From Streptomyces milbemycinicus (GTDB taxonomy: Bacteria > Actinomycetota > Actinomycetes > Streptomycetales > Streptomycetaceae): a stretch of DNA of 61,006 nt. Shown one piece after another: positions 7,964 through 17,326 of this stretch. A program made the translations under genes and the position numbers. Within the stretch, counting starts at the first letter, position 1; each line of letters opens with the position of its first letter. The notes under the pieces are model-generated. The model did not search any database. It was not told the DNA's origin and saw only the letters and a program-made list of their open reading frames with translations. The stretch lies in the NCBI RefSeq assembly GCF_002154605.1, contig NZ_MUNE01000094.1, positions 1 to 61,006 of the forward strand. Reading direction: 5' to 3'.

Positions 7964-9601
7964 CTACGTCTGCGTTCGGCCCTCTCCCGGGGCGGTCAGA
8001 ACCGCGCCCGCGGACGTGGCGGACGGGGCATGGCCCGAAGCGTTCGTGGCAGCCGTGACTGTGGCGGTTGCCGCCTTCCGCGGGGTGCGCAGCAAGATCA
8101 CGGAGACCAGGGCGGCGAGCAGGGCGAGGGCCGCGGCCACGATCAGGCACAGGCGGAGGCCATCGAGGAAGGCATCGCCCACGGCGCCCAGAGCCTGGCC
8201 GGTGCTGCCGCCCAGGTTCATCTGGGCGACTGCGCCAAGGCCGCCCGTATGCGCGGTCTCCACGATGCTCTGCCGTGTTGCCTCCGTGACCCCGGCGTCG
8301 GCGAGGTGACCGGGGAACGTGTCGAGGGCCCTGGCGGTGAGCAGCGCACCCAGGACGGCCGGGCCGAGGGCCCCGCCGACCTGCCGGAAGGCGTTGTTGC
8401 CGGCCGCGGCCATGCCGGCCAGATGGTGGGGCACGGAGGCGACCGCGGTGGCGGTCATGGGTGTCAGGACGCCGCCCATCCCCAGACCCAGCAGGGCCAG
8501 CCGCCAGGCGATGGAGGCGAACGAGGTGTCCGCGTCCACGGTGGTCAGCGAGAACAGCGAGCCTGAGACGACAAGCAGACCGACGGTGATCAGCCAGCGG
8601 GCGGAAACCCGGTGCATGAGACGTCCGACGGGCTGGCCGGCGACGATGGCCGCCGCGGTGACCATGAGGAGACGCCAGCCCGCCTGGAGGGTGTCGAGCT
8701 GCTGCACCAGGCCGAAGTAGAGGCTCAGGAGGAAGAAGAAACCGATCAGTGCCAGGAAGGTGATCATCGCGATGAGCGTGGTGGCCGTGAACGCCGGGCT
8801 GCGGAACAGCGTCAGATCCAGCATCGGGCTGTCGCTGCGCCGCTCGGCGAGGACGAAGGCGACACCGCTGACCACGGCGATGAACAGTGCCAGCATGACC
8901 TGTACGTCGGTGAAGGAGCCGGCACCGCCTTCGATCACGCCGTAGACCAGCGCGGTGATCGCCAGCGTGGCGGTGATCTGGCCCGGCCAGTCCAGCCGGC
9001 GCCCGTGCGGGGCACGCGAGTCGGTCAGTAGTCGCGCGGCGAGGACCATGGCGGTCAGTGAAATGGGGATGGCCAGCAGATAGATCCACCGCCACGCGGC
9101 GTGGTCGAGGATCACCCCGGCGATCAGCGGGCCCACGGCCAGCGCCACCAGGAGCGAGGTGGCCCACAGGCCGATGAACTTACCCCGCTCCCGGAAGTCG
9201 GGCACCGCGTGGCTGATCAGCGCCAGTGTGGTCGGCAGCAGCGCGGCCGCGCCCAGTCCGGCGAGAGCCTGGCCGATCCACAGGACCTGGATCGACTGGG
9301 CGGCCAGCGCGACTGCGGCGCCGACGGCGGAGAACAGCAGACCCGCCTGGAACACCTTCTTGCGCCCGTGGACGTCTCCGAAAACACCGGCGGTCAGGAT
9401 GAACGCGGCCATGGGCAGGACGAACGCGTCCTGGACCCAAGATAGTTGGGCGGTCGACGCGTCCAGCGCCGCCTGGATGGCGGGCAGACTCACGGCGACG
9501 GTGGTCACCGGCAAGTAGGCGACGAACACGCCCAGGCAGGCCATAACGAGCGTGGCAGCCCGCCGGTCGGTCGGCCCGCTCGCCGATGGTGTGACGTTCA
9601 C
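7964..9601 (-). CDS. MFS drug/small-molecule transporter, DHA2 (14-helix) type
   Basis: 545 residues. The first helix region (AATLVMACLGVFVAYLPVTT) is followed by the loop motif GDVHGRKKVF and by GxxLGPxxGG-like sequences (RQVGGALGPAVLGALLTA) typical of EmrB/QacA-like proton-driven exporters; the helix count is near 14. The GTG at 9601 has AAGGAG upstream. The C-terminal tail (ATATVTAATNASGHAPSA) is low-complexity. It is divergent from the AsnC-type regulator and followed by the broken demethylase gene, so it may export or import an aromatic compound or toxin. Confidence 0.9.
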   Translation of the reverse strand: MNVTPSASGPTDRRAATLVMACLGVFVAYLPVTTVAVSLPAIQAALDASTAQLSWVQDAFVLPMAAFILTAGVFGDVHGRKKVFQAGLLFSAVGAAVALAAQSIQVLWIGQALAGLGAAALLPTTLALISHAVPDFRERGKFIGLWATSLLVALAVGPLIAGVILDHAAWRWIYLLAIPISLTAMVLAARLLTDSRAPHGRRLDWPGQITATLAITALVYGVIEGGAGSFTDVQVMLALFIAVVSGVAFVLAERRSDSPMLDLTLFRSPAFTATTLIAMITFLALIGFFFLLSLYFGLVQQLDTLQAGWRLLMVTAAAIVAGQPVGRLMHRVSARWLITVGLLVVSGSLFSLTTVDADTSFASIAWRLALLGLGMGGVLTPMTATAVASVPHHLAGMAAAGNNAFRQVGGALGPAVLGALLTARALDTFPGHLADAGVTEATRQSIVETAHTGGLGAVAQMNLGGSTGQALGAVGDAFLDGLRLCLIVAAALALLAALVSVILLRTPRKAATATVTAATNASGHAPSATSAGAVLTAPGEGRTQT

Positions 9602-9738
9602 GAGAACACTCCTTTGCGGCGCGCCGCGCCGCGGTTGACATCTGGCGAGGATCGGTCCGGCCAAGTGCCGGTTCCTCAGCAGCCGCGACCTGCGAACCGG
9701 CGCCGTCCCGCACGTGAGGTTCGGGCCGGGAGGCCCTA

Positions 9739-9765
9739 CCTGTCCTTCGGAGCCTGTCCTTCGGA
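9739..9765. repeat. Two tandem 13-mers in MFS/AsnC intergenic region
   Basis: CCTGTCCTTCGGA occurs at 9739-9751 and again at 9753-9765, a 14-base period. The repeat lies between the divergent MFS and AsnC-type genes and could bind the regulator, which is expected to contact DNA in several places; it could equally be a chance duplication. Confidence 0.45.
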
Positions 9766-9870
9766 CGAACCCGCGCCCCAGCATCGACGGAGCGGTTCAG
9801 TATCAACAAAGAACCAGCTGGAATCGACGAGAAACCGCTACTAAATCCCGCTCGGTGTCATACTTCCGCC

Positions 9871-10866
9871 GTGACTGACGATATTGACATGCAAATCCTC
9901 CGCGCGTTGCAGTACGCCCCGCGAGCTCCGTTCCGGCTCATCGGCGACGTGACCGGGGTTTCGGAGCAGACGGCGGCCCGCCGCTACTACGCCCTTCGCC
10001 GCAGTGGGGTGATGCGCGTTGTGGGTCTGGTCAACCCCGCCGTGTACGGAGAGGCACAATGGGTCGCTCGTATCCGCTGCCGCCCCGACCGTGTCGGCCC
10101 GCTCGCCGACGCTCTCACCCGGCGGTCCGACATCGCCTACGCCAGCATCGCCTCGGGCGGCTCGGAGATCATCTGCATCATCCGGTCACCGCTCCAGGCT
10201 CAGCGCGATGACATGCTGCTGCGGCAGTTGCCCAAGTCCGCTTCCGTGCTCGACGTGAGCATCGACCTGCTCGTCCACCCTTTCGGCAGTCCTGACACAG
10301 CCGGCTGGACCGGTTACGGCGGACACCTCACGCCCGAGCAGAAACAACGGCTCACCATCGGCCGTCCCCCCGCCCCGACCGGGCCTCTCCTGCCCCCCAC
10401 TACCGAGGACACCCCACTCCTCGACGCCCTCGCCGAGGACGGCCGCACTACCCACACTCAGCTCGCCGACCTCACCGGCTGGTCCAAAGGCCGCGTAGCC
10501 CGCCGGCTGGAGGCCCTGGAAACGTCCGGCACGCTCTCCTACGACATCGACCTGATTCCCGAACGCCTCGGCCGCCACCTCAACGCCACCCTCTGGCTGC
10601 GCGTCGCCCCAACCCATCTGGAGCGCACCGGAAATGAGATCGCCCGCCACGACGAAGTCGCCTTCGCCGGAGCCACCAGTGGCGACCACAACGTGATGGC
10701 CATCGTCGCCTGCCGCGACGCCGAGGACTTCTACCGCTACCTGACCACCCGACTCGCCGCCATTCCCGGCATCGACGGCTACGGGGTCAGCATCAGGGTC
10801 CGCCGCCTCAAGCAGGCCGCCTCCCTCATCTCCCACGGCCGCCTGGTCCATCCCGCACTCGCGTAG
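9871..10866 (+). CDS. Lrp/AsnC-family regulator with two HTH/ligand modules
   Basis: 331 residues, twice the usual Lrp length. The first module has an AsnC HTH (DIDMQILRALQYAPRAPFRL) and a RAM-like ligand domain to about residue 150. The second repeats both (TPLLDALAEDGRTTHTQLAD, WSKGRVARRLEALE, then LNATLWLRVAPTHLE and GDHNVMAIVAC). Duplicated AsnC proteins are common in Streptomyces. The GTG start is 269 bases from the divergent MFS start, so it most likely controls the MFS/demethylase operon in response to a small ligand. Confidence 0.9.
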   Translation: MTDDIDMQILRALQYAPRAPFRLIGDVTGVSEQTAARRYYALRRSGVMRVVGLVNPAVYGEAQWVARIRCRPDRVGPLADALTRRSDIAYASIASGGSEIICIIRSPLQAQRDDMLLRQLPKSASVLDVSIDLLVHPFGSPDTAGWTGYGGHLTPEQKQRLTIGRPPAPTGPLLPPTTEDTPLLDALAEDGRTTHTQLADLTGWSKGRVARRLEALETSGTLSYDIDLIPERLGRHLNATLWLRVAPTHLERTGNEIARHDEVAFAGATSGDHNVMAIVACRDAEDFYRYLTTRLAAIPGIDGYGVSIRVRRLKQAASLISHGRLVHPALA

Positions 10867-11283
10867 ACCCGGCTTCGCGTCGGCCCGCGGTCGGCCACTC
10901 CGGATTCCGGCTGGACCCAACGCTGTCTCCCCCATGGCCGGATTGAAGCGCGGGAACCTGAACGCGGGTCGTGAGCCTGAACGTGACAGCCTGAGCACTC
11001 ACAGCCGCTGTCGGTTCAGTCCCCTGAGTATGGCCCGGACGAAGGCCGCATCAGGGTCGGGCGATTGGTACCAACGTCTGCCGCAGCGCAACAAGGGCGT
11101 CCGGGGCCGTCTGAGCATCGTCGTGTGGCTGCTCGCCGCCTGGTGGCAGGCATTGGGCATCTCGTCGCGAGGCTGACGCCTCGTGGTGACGGACGGGGAT
11201 CTGCGATGAGCCGCTTCAGCGGCATTTGCCAGTAGGTGATCAGAAGGAAGCGTCGACCATGACCTCAGTGGTCCCTACCTTGT
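10867..11283. other. Gene-free stretch after AsnC gene
   Basis: No frame here resembles a known family. A short frame at 11031-11176 (SMARTKAASGSGDWYQRLPQ...) has no recognisable domain. A small GCCGC-TTCA-GCGGC hairpin at 11212-11225 precedes the IS110 remnant. The stretch may include the flank of that element. Confidence 0.4.
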
Positions 11284-11323
11284 TGATCGGGATGAGCGAG
11301 CCATTCGAAGGGTTGGCTCACCA

Positions 11324-11393
11324 GGGGTGTCGGGTGTGGCTCTCAGTGGTCTGCCGTCCGTATGGCTTCGTACGATTCGCCGCCCGACACCCC
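11324..11393 (+). ncRNA. Candidate structured RNA (bridge-RNA position) of IS110 remnant
   Basis: Upstream of the IS110 transposase remnant, GGGGTGTCGGG at 11324-11334 pairs exactly with CCCGACACCCC at 11383-11393 across a 48-base loop that contains a further CGTA/TACG pair. IS110-group elements encode a bridge RNA in their left non-coding end, and this is where it would lie. The assignment rests on position and folding only. Confidence 0.4.
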
Positions 11394-11486
11394 CCGACGA
11401 CTCTGCTGCTGATTAGGAACGCTGAGTAGGGACTCGCCAGCGAGGTCGTCTGTGCTGCATGTAAGCAAGCGGCCCGTGGAGAGCGC

Positions 11487-12586
11487 GTGACAGCGATCTG
11501 GGCCGGCATCGACGCCGGCAGGACCCATCATCAGTGTGTGGTGATCGACGACACCGGGAAGCGGCTGCTGTCGCGGCGAGTGGCAAACGACGAGCCGGAA
11601 CTGTTGAAGCTCCCTGTTGATGTCCTCGCCCTGGGTGACGAGGTCATCTGGGGCATCGACCTGGCCGACGGCGGCGCCGCCTTGCTGATCGATCTGCTTC
11701 TCAATCACGGCCAGCACACGCTCTACATCCCGGGCCGAGCCGTCAGCCGTGCCTCCGAGGGCTACCGGGGGCGAAGGCAAGACCGACGCCAGGGACGCCG
11801 CGATCATCGCCGACCAGGCCCGGATCCGCCGGGACCTGCAACCCTTGCGGCCGGGCGACGAACTCGTCGCCGAGATCAAGATAGTCACCGGCCATCTCAC
11901 GAACACCGGCCCGCTGGTCCTGCTGACCGGCTACCTGACGCCAGCCGCCATCCGCAGGATCGGTGCCAGGAGGCTGGAGACCTGGCTGAGCAACCGCAAG
12001 GTCCGCGGTGCTGCTCAGCTCGCCGACGGCTCTGGGGGGCTGCCGAGAGCCAGAGCACACCACCGTGACCAGGGAGAAGCCGGCGGCCCAGCTCGTGCAC
12101 ACGCTCGCCAGGGAGGTGATGCGCCTCAACGAGCAGATCGCCGAGACCGACAAGCTCATTGAGGCCCGATTTCGCGAGCACAAACACGCTGAGGTGATCG
12201 CGAGCATGCCCGGCATCGGGCCCCTGCTCGGCGCCGAGTTCCTCGCGGCCACCGGCGGCGACATGATGGCTCTCGTCAGTCCGGACCGCCTCGCCGGGTT
12301 CGCCGGCGTCGCCCCGGCTCCGCGTGACTCGGGCAAGATCAGTGGCAATCCGCAACGGTACAGACGTTACAGTCGGCGACTCCAGCGCGTCTTCTACACC
12401 TCCGCGTTGATCAGCATCCGCTGCTGTGAAGAATCCTGCCGCTTCTACGACCGCAAACGCGCCGAAGGCAAGCGGCACACCCAAGCCGTCCTCGTCCTCG
12501 CCCGCCGCCGGGTCAACGTCCTGTGGGCCCTGTTGCGCGACGGACGGTGCTACGAACCCATACCCTCCGTCACGAACGCTGCTTGA
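11487..12586 (+). pseudogene. IS110-family transposase, degraded by frameshifts and deletion
   Basis: Three frames together give one transposase. The first (11487 on) has the RuvC-like Asp motif WAGIDAGRTHHQCVV; the second (about 11757 on) has GKTDARDAAIIADQARI; the third (about 12060 on) has the helix-hairpin-helix SMPGIGPLLGAEFLAATGGD and FAGVAPAPRDSGK, which carries the IS110 serine region. At least two frameshifts separate them. About 40 residues between EIKIVTG and TNTGPLVLLTGY appear deleted compared with usual IS110/IS116 proteins. It is unrelated in detail to the intact IS110 copy at 23461 and cannot be active. Confidence 0.88.
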
Positions 12587-12718
12587 CAAAGAATCGCACA
12601 TCCCTGGATATCCCCACCGGATGGTGTCGCCGACGCCTATCTGGCGGAGGGATGAGGACTCTGTCAGGCCGAGGGACGCCGATCGGTCTTCGTCTGTAGG
12701 CGAACATTTCCCCTACAC

Positions 12719-12733
12719 GAGATACGATATCTT
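12719..12733. promoter_or_regulatory. GntR operator candidate upstream of GntR gene
   Basis: GAGATA-CGA-TATCTT, nearly the same inverted repeat as those found before the FAH gene at 13882-13896 and 13912-13926. It lies 115 bases before the regulator start and suggests autoregulation. Confidence 0.7.
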
Positions 12734-12848
12734 GCATTCCAGGTGGCGTCGGCTCTGGAGCACAGGCATCGATGGTCGACATCAGCAGACTCAGCTGGCG
12801 AAGGGGCGAGCTGCGCAGGCTTTCCGTCCGACATGGCAGAGGACTTTG

Positions 12849-13547
12849 ATGGGCAACGGCACGGCGAGCGACGTCTCGGTCGAGGTCTCGCTGGAGAGGC
12901 CCAGGAAGCTGGGCGACATCGTGCTCGACCAGGTGCGCGAGCTGATCGTCGGCAAGCGGCTGCCACCTGGGGAGCGGCTGAGCGAAGCCAAGATCGCCAA
13001 GATGCTCGGGGTGAGCAAGACGCCGGTGCGCGAGGCGCTGCTCCAGCTCCGCATGATCGGGCTGGTCTCGATGATCGACGGCAACGCGCATGTCGTCGTC
13101 CCTTCGGCGCGCCTGATCCGCGAGGCGTACGAGGTCAGGGCGGGACTGGAGGCGCTGACAGCGCGCCTCGCCGCCGAACGGGCCGCCCCCGATCGGCGGG
13201 CGCAGCTCCTGCCGCTGGCCGAGGCATCGCTGCAGGCCGCACGGGACAACGATGCCGCGGCCTTTCGCGGGCTCGACCAGGAGTTTCATCACGCGGTGGC
13301 GCTCGCGTCGAACAACGCGACGGCACAGCAGCGCATCGACGAAACCCTGGTGCTGTGCCAGACGCTGCGGCGCCGGGACGTGCTCACCGGCTGGGACTCG
13401 CAGCTGTGCGGGCAGGCCCACGTGGCCATCGCCGAGGCGATCAACTCGGGTGACGCCGAGGTCGCGTCCCGAGAGATGTACGGCCACATCAACTACGTGA
13501 TGGACCGGGTTCTTTCCGCCCTCGCGGGCCAGCAGCAGGGTGCATAG
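12849..13547 (+). CDS. GntR-family regulator, FCD (FadR-like) type
   Basis: 232 residues. The N-terminal winged helix reads LGDIVLDQVRELIVGKRLPP, GERLSEAKIAKMLGVSKTPVREAL; the FCD domain follows with YEVRAGLEALTARLAAERA, the metal-binding type FHHAVALAS and a final HVAIAEAINSGDAEVA. The ATG at 12849 is chosen because the HTH begins about 20 residues in and AGAGGA lies upstream; the longer open frame reads back into the IS110 remnant. It is followed by a strong hairpin terminator. Matching palindromes in front of it and of the next operon make it the likely repressor of the FAH/SDR/permease/aminotransferase unit. Confidence 0.92.
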   Translation: MGNGTASDVSVEVSLERPRKLGDIVLDQVRELIVGKRLPPGERLSEAKIAKMLGVSKTPVREALLQLRMIGLVSMIDGNAHVVVPSARLIREAYEVRAGLEALTARLAAERAAPDRRAQLLPLAEASLQAARDNDAAAFRGLDQEFHHAVALASNNATAQQRIDETLVLCQTLRRRDVLTGWDSQLCGQAHVAIAEAINSGDAEVASREMYGHINYVMDRVLSALAGQQQGA

Positions 13548-13573
13548 GCGATCGCCCACAGAGACGCCTGACC

Positions 13574-13606
13574 ACTACCCTTCCCGGCCCGGCCGGGAAG
13601 GGTAGT
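13574..13606 (+). terminator. Long GC hairpin after GntR gene
   Basis: The 16-base arm ACTACCCTTCCCGGCC at 13574-13589 and its exact complement at 13591-13606 form a very stable hairpin 26 bases after the GntR stop. No T-run follows, as is common in Streptomyces terminators. Confidence 0.75.
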
Positions 13607-13863
13607 CGTATCCGCGTCCGGGATCAGCCCTCCAGACGCCGGCCCAGGAGTCGGGCCCTCCCGTACACCGGTGAAGCAGAATGCGCCCCGGCGCGCCGCC
13701 GGGCCACTTGAGGCAGCAGGTCGTGCTGCCCGAGCCTCAACAAACCCGTGCCGCCAGCCTCAACATTGAGGCTCTGACCAGCAGTTTTCGCTGAAACCGT
13801 GGCATCGGCGCCGTTCTCCGGCGCATTCTGCCCCGGCGGGTCGTGGTCGGCGTCTCGCCTCCG
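13607..13863. other. Gene-free stretch with one small hairpin
   Basis: No recognisable gene. A perfect hairpin GCCTCAA-CA-TTGAGGC lies at 13757-13772, and the half GAGCCTCAACA also appears near 13733, so a regulatory site is possible. Confidence 0.4.
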
Positions 13864-13926
13864 TTGACAAGTGCGAGATACGAGATACCGTATCTCGCCA
13901 GAACGAGATGCGAGATACCGGATCTC
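13864..13926 (+). promoter_or_regulatory. Promoter with two GntR operator sites
   Basis: TTGACA at 13864-13869 and TACCGT at 13886-13891 (16-base spacer) form a good promoter. The perfect inverted repeat GAGATA-CCG-TATCTC at 13882-13896 covers the -10 box, and a second copy with one changed base (GAGATACCGGATCTC) lies at 13912-13926. The same motif occurs at 12719-12733. Occupancy would block transcription of the FAH operon. Confidence 0.78.
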
Positions 13927-13948
13927 GATGTATGCAAGGAGCAGGCGT

Positions 13949-14797
13949 ATGCGACTGGCGAGCATTGTCCGAGAGGGACGACCGGTTCCCGCGGTCGTCG
14001 GTGACCGTGGCGTGGCGGCGGTGGAGGACCTCGCGCCTCAGCTGCCGGCGGACGCGATGGCGCTGCTGGACGAGAAGACCTGGAGCGAGGTCACCGCCTC
14101 GGCTGAGCGGGCCAGCTCGGAGGTCTTCGCTCCGGCGGACAACGTGGTGTTCACCGCGCCCTACCGCCGGCCCCACAAGATCTGGGGCATCGGGCTCAAC
14201 TACCGCGACCACGCCGCCGACCTCAGCGAGACCGCGCCGGACCAGCCCGCGTCGTTCATCAAGGGCGACCACACCATCGTCGGCCCCGACGAGCCGATCG
14301 TGATTCCGCGGCAGAGTGAGCGCACGACGGTCGAGGCCGAGCTGGGAATCGTGATCGGGCGGTACTGCCGTAACGTCTCAGAGGCGGACGCCCTCGACTA
14401 CGTCTGGGGTGTGACGACCATTCTGGACCAGACAGCCGAGGACATCCTCCGGCAGAACCCCCGCTTCCTGACCCGGGCCAAGAACTTCCCCACGTTCTTC
14501 TGCTTCGGCCCCGAACTCGTCCCCATGGCCGAGGTCCTGGAGCGGTTCGGAGCGCTGGAGGACATCGAGGTGTCCACCGTCGTCAACGGTGACCAGCACC
14601 GGACCAACACCGTGGCCAATATGACCCACCGGCCGGCCTCACTGATCAGCTTCCACAGCCAGATGATGCCGCTGTATCCCGGCGACATCATCTCGACCGG
14701 CACCCCGGGGGCGATCGTGGTCGCCGACGGCGACCTGGTCGAGGCCGTCATCCCTGGCATCGGGCACCTGAAGTCGACAGTGCGGGCTGAGTCGTAA
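13949..14797 (+). CDS. Fumarylacetoacetate hydrolase-fold family enzyme
   Basis: 282 residues. The FAH fold is shown by IWGIGLNYRDHAADLSE, the acidic metal-binding cluster (VEAELGIVIGRYCR, with E-x-E-L-G) and the distal KNFPTFFCFGPELVP and GDIISTGTPGAIVVADGD motifs. Family members hydrolyse or decarboxylate beta-diketo or 2-keto acids (acylpyruvases, oxaloacetate decarboxylases, homoprotocatechuate-pathway enzymes). The ATG at 13949 has AAGGAG six bases before. It is first in an operon with the SDR, permease and aminotransferase and sits under the GntR operators. The exact substrate is not readable. Confidence 0.9.
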   Translation: MRLASIVREGRPVPAVVGDRGVAAVEDLAPQLPADAMALLDEKTWSEVTASAERASSEVFAPADNVVFTAPYRRPHKIWGIGLNYRDHAADLSETAPDQPASFIKGDHTIVGPDEPIVIPRQSERTTVEAELGIVIGRYCRNVSEADALDYVWGVTTILDQTAEDILRQNPRFLTRAKNFPTFFCFGPELVPMAEVLERFGALEDIEVSTVVNGDQHRTNTVANMTHRPASLISFHSQMMPLYPGDIISTGTPGAIVVADGDLVEAVIPGIGHLKSTVRAES

Positions 14798-14843
14798 CAG
14801 CCAAGCCGACCAACACCGTTCCGTCCTTTCCCAGGAGTTTTTC

Positions 14844-15626
14844 ATGGATCTCAACCTGCAGAACAAGGTCGCGCTGGTCCTCGGCGCCGGAGGCGGCCTC
14901 GGCGGTGCGATCGCCGACGCGCTGGCCGCCGAAGGAGCCAAGGTCGCCCTCGCCGACATCAACAAGGAGGCACTGGACGCGGTCCAGGAGCGCGTAGGTG
15001 CCCGGACGGCGACGGCCGCCGTCCAGTGGGACCTCGGCGACCTCGACTCGATTCCGGGTCATGTGGCCGCGATCGGCGAGCAGTTGGGCCCGGTGGACGT
15101 TCTCGTGAACGTGACCGGCGGCCCGCCGCCCACCCCCGTCGCGGGCCAGGACCGTATGACCTGGTCGCGGTACTTCGACGCGATGGTGCTCTCCGTCATA
15201 GGCATCACCGATGCCGTACTGCCAGGTATGCGCGAGCGCGGTTGGGGCCGTGTCATCACCAGCACCTCAAGCGGTGTGATCGCGCCCATCCCCAACCTCG
15301 GCCTGTCCAACGCTCTCCGCTCCAGCCTCGTCGGCTGGAGCAAGACGCTGGCGCGCGAGGTCGGCCCGTACGGCATCACCAGCAACATCGTCATCCCCGG
15401 CCGGATCGCGACCGGGCGCATCACCCAGCTCGACGAGGCCAAGGCCTCGCGCGAGGGACGTACGGCGGCCGACGTCTCGGCTGAGAGCGTTGCCTCCATC
15501 CCGGTCGGCCGCTACGGAACACCCGCCGAGTACGCGGACATGATCGCGTTCCTCGCCAGCCCCCGGGCCGGCTACATCAGCGGCAGCACCATCCGCGTCG
15601 ACGGCGGACTGATCGCCTCCGTGTGA
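14844..15626 (+). CDS. Short-chain dehydrogenase/reductase with altered active site
   Basis: 260 residues, classical SDR size. The NAD(P) motif is LVLGAGGGLGGAIADAL, followed by DVLVNVTGG in place of NNAG, a serine-rich VITSTSSGVIAPIP, and then GLSNALRSSLVGWSK where YxxxK is expected. The catalytic Tyr and Lys therefore appear replaced. The C-terminal VDGG motif is normal. FabG-like SDRs with this substitution form a recognised but poorly characterised group. It lies 46 bases after the FAH gene with an AGGAG site and belongs to the same operon. Confidence 0.87.
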   Translation: MDLNLQNKVALVLGAGGGLGGAIADALAAEGAKVALADINKEALDAVQERVGARTATAAVQWDLGDLDSIPGHVAAIGEQLGPVDVLVNVTGGPPPTPVAGQDRMTWSRYFDAMVLSVIGITDAVLPGMRERGWGRVITSTSSGVIAPIPNLGLSNALRSSLVGWSKTLAREVGPYGITSNIVIPGRIATGRITQLDEAKASREGRTAADVSAESVASIPVGRYGTPAEYADMIAFLASPRAGYISGSTIRVDGGLIASV

Positions 15627-15787
15627 CATCCGTACGACAGCCCAGGCGTAGGCGCACCGCGCCGTAACGACCGGTGCGCTCGCGCCCCCCCTTCGGCCAC
15701 CCTCACCGAACACCGCCCGACATCTCGCCATGTAGCCCTTCCGCGGCCGACCACCACGACGTCGGCCAGCACGACAAGGACCCCGCC

Positions 15788-17218
15788 ATGCCCCGAAGCG
15801 AGCCCATGAGCCCACCCGAGACTGCCGACGGCAGACAGCTCTCCCTGAAGCGAGAGATGGGTCCCGGGCTGCTGTTGCTGTTCATCGTCGGCGACATTCT
15901 CGGGACCGGGATCTACGCGCTGACCGGCCAGGTTGCCGGCGAGGTGGGCGGTGCCGCATGGCTGCCCTTCGTCGTCGCGTTCGTGGTTGCGCTGATCACC
16001 GCGTGCTCGTACCTCGAACTGGTCACGAAATACCCGCAGGCCGCCGGCGCCGCCCTGTACGCACACAAGGCCTTCGGCAAGCACTTCGTGACCTTCCTGG
16101 TGTGCTTCGCCGTCATGTGCTCCGGCATCACCTCCGCGTCGGCGGCCTCGCGGGCCTTCGCCGCGAACCTGGTCGCCGGGTTCGGCCTCGACGTGGGTAA
16201 CGGCGTCATCCTGCTGATCGCTCTCGGCTTCATGCTCCTTGTCCTCCTCGTCAACCTCCGGGGCGTCGGTGAGAGCATCAAGGTCAACGTGGTGCTGACC
16301 GCCGTCGAGATGTCGGGCCTACTGCTCGTTATCCTGATCAGCCTGTTCTTCATATCCGGCGGGGACGCGGACTTCTCCCGCGTGGTCGCCTTCGAGACCT
16401 CCGGCGACAAGAGCGTGTTCCTGGCGGTGAGCACCGCGACGTCGCTGGCGTTCTTCGCCATGGTCGGCTTCGAGGACTCGGTCAACATGGCGGAAGAGAC
16501 CAAGGACCCGGTTCGGATCTTCCCGCGCATGATGTTCACCGGGCTGGGGATAGCCGGGCTCTTCTACGTATTGGTGTCCGTCTGCGCCGTCGCCGTGGTC
16601 CCGGTCGGACGGCTCGCCGAGAGCGAGACCCCGCTCGTGACGGTGGTGCAGACGGCCGCCCCCAACTTCCCGATCGCGGATCTGCTGCCGTTCATCTCGA
16701 TGTTCGCCGTCGCGAACTCCGCACTGATCAACATGCTCATGGCCAGTCGGCTGATCTACGGGATGAGCAGGCAGGGAGTGCTGCCGCGCGCCCTGGCGAA
16801 GCTGCATCCGACGCGGCGTACCCCGTGGGCGGCGAGCCTCTGCACTGCCGTCCTGGCCTTCGCCCTCATCACCTTCGTCTCGCTCAACCCGGACAGCCAG
16901 GTCGTGGCCCTGCTGGGCGGGACGACCTCGCTCCTCCTGCTCGCGGTCTTCGTGATCGTGAACGTGTCCGTTCTGGTCCTGCGCAAGGACACGGCGGACG
17001 TGCGCCATTTCCGGGCAGGCCGCGTCCTCCCCGTCATTGGGGCGATCGTCTGCCTCTACCTGGTCCTGCCCTGGTCGTCCGGGCGCCCTGCCGGCCAGTA
17101 CCAGATCGCGGGCGTACTGCTGGGACTGGGCGTACTGCTGTGGGCGGTCACCTGGTTTCTCCTCCGGGAGGTGCCCGCCCACCCGGCCGTGGAGGAGGAC
17201 GAGATCCCCTCGCGCTGA
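15788..17218 (+). CDS. APC-family amino acid permease
   Basis: 476 residues with about 12 hydrophobic helices. The first carries the APC signature (LLLLFIVGDILGTGIYALTG), and the unwound sixth helix region reads FFAMVGFEDSVNMAEETKDP. The start at 15788 follows AAGGA; an ATG at 15806 is an alternative. The protein would import an amino acid or amine at the cell membrane, and its position between the SDR and an aminotransferase suggests that its cargo is the substrate of the operon. Confidence 0.9.
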   Translation: MPRSEPMSPPETADGRQLSLKREMGPGLLLLFIVGDILGTGIYALTGQVAGEVGGAAWLPFVVAFVVALITACSYLELVTKYPQAAGAALYAHKAFGKHFVTFLVCFAVMCSGITSASAASRAFAANLVAGFGLDVGNGVILLIALGFMLLVLLVNLRGVGESIKVNVVLTAVEMSGLLLVILISLFFISGGDADFSRVVAFETSGDKSVFLAVSTATSLAFFAMVGFEDSVNMAEETKDPVRIFPRMMFTGLGIAGLFYVLVSVCAVAVVPVGRLAESETPLVTVVQTAAPNFPIADLLPFISMFAVANSALINMLMASRLIYGMSRQGVLPRALAKLHPTRRTPWAASLCTAVLAFALITFVSLNPDSQVVALLGGTTSLLLLAVFVIVNVSVLVLRKDTADVRHFRAGRVLPVIGAIVCLYLVLPWSSGRPAGQYQIAGVLLGLGVLLWAVTWFLLREVPAHPAVEEDEIPSR

Positions 17219-17326
17219 GATCCGTGCGGCCCGCACTGGGCCGTACAGGCCGACTGGCAAGTCGGGCGGGTACGCCGCCCGTTGAAACGTCGCCTGCGGT
17301 GGCAGGCGTAAGGAGACTGAACTCCG

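Noticed and set aside
10934..11225. Short frames on both strands before the IS110 remnant
   Set aside because: No domain, poor ribosome sites, and composition typical of shadow frames.
13624..13965. 113-residue minus frame
   Set aside because: It spans the GntR operators and promoter and has no domain.
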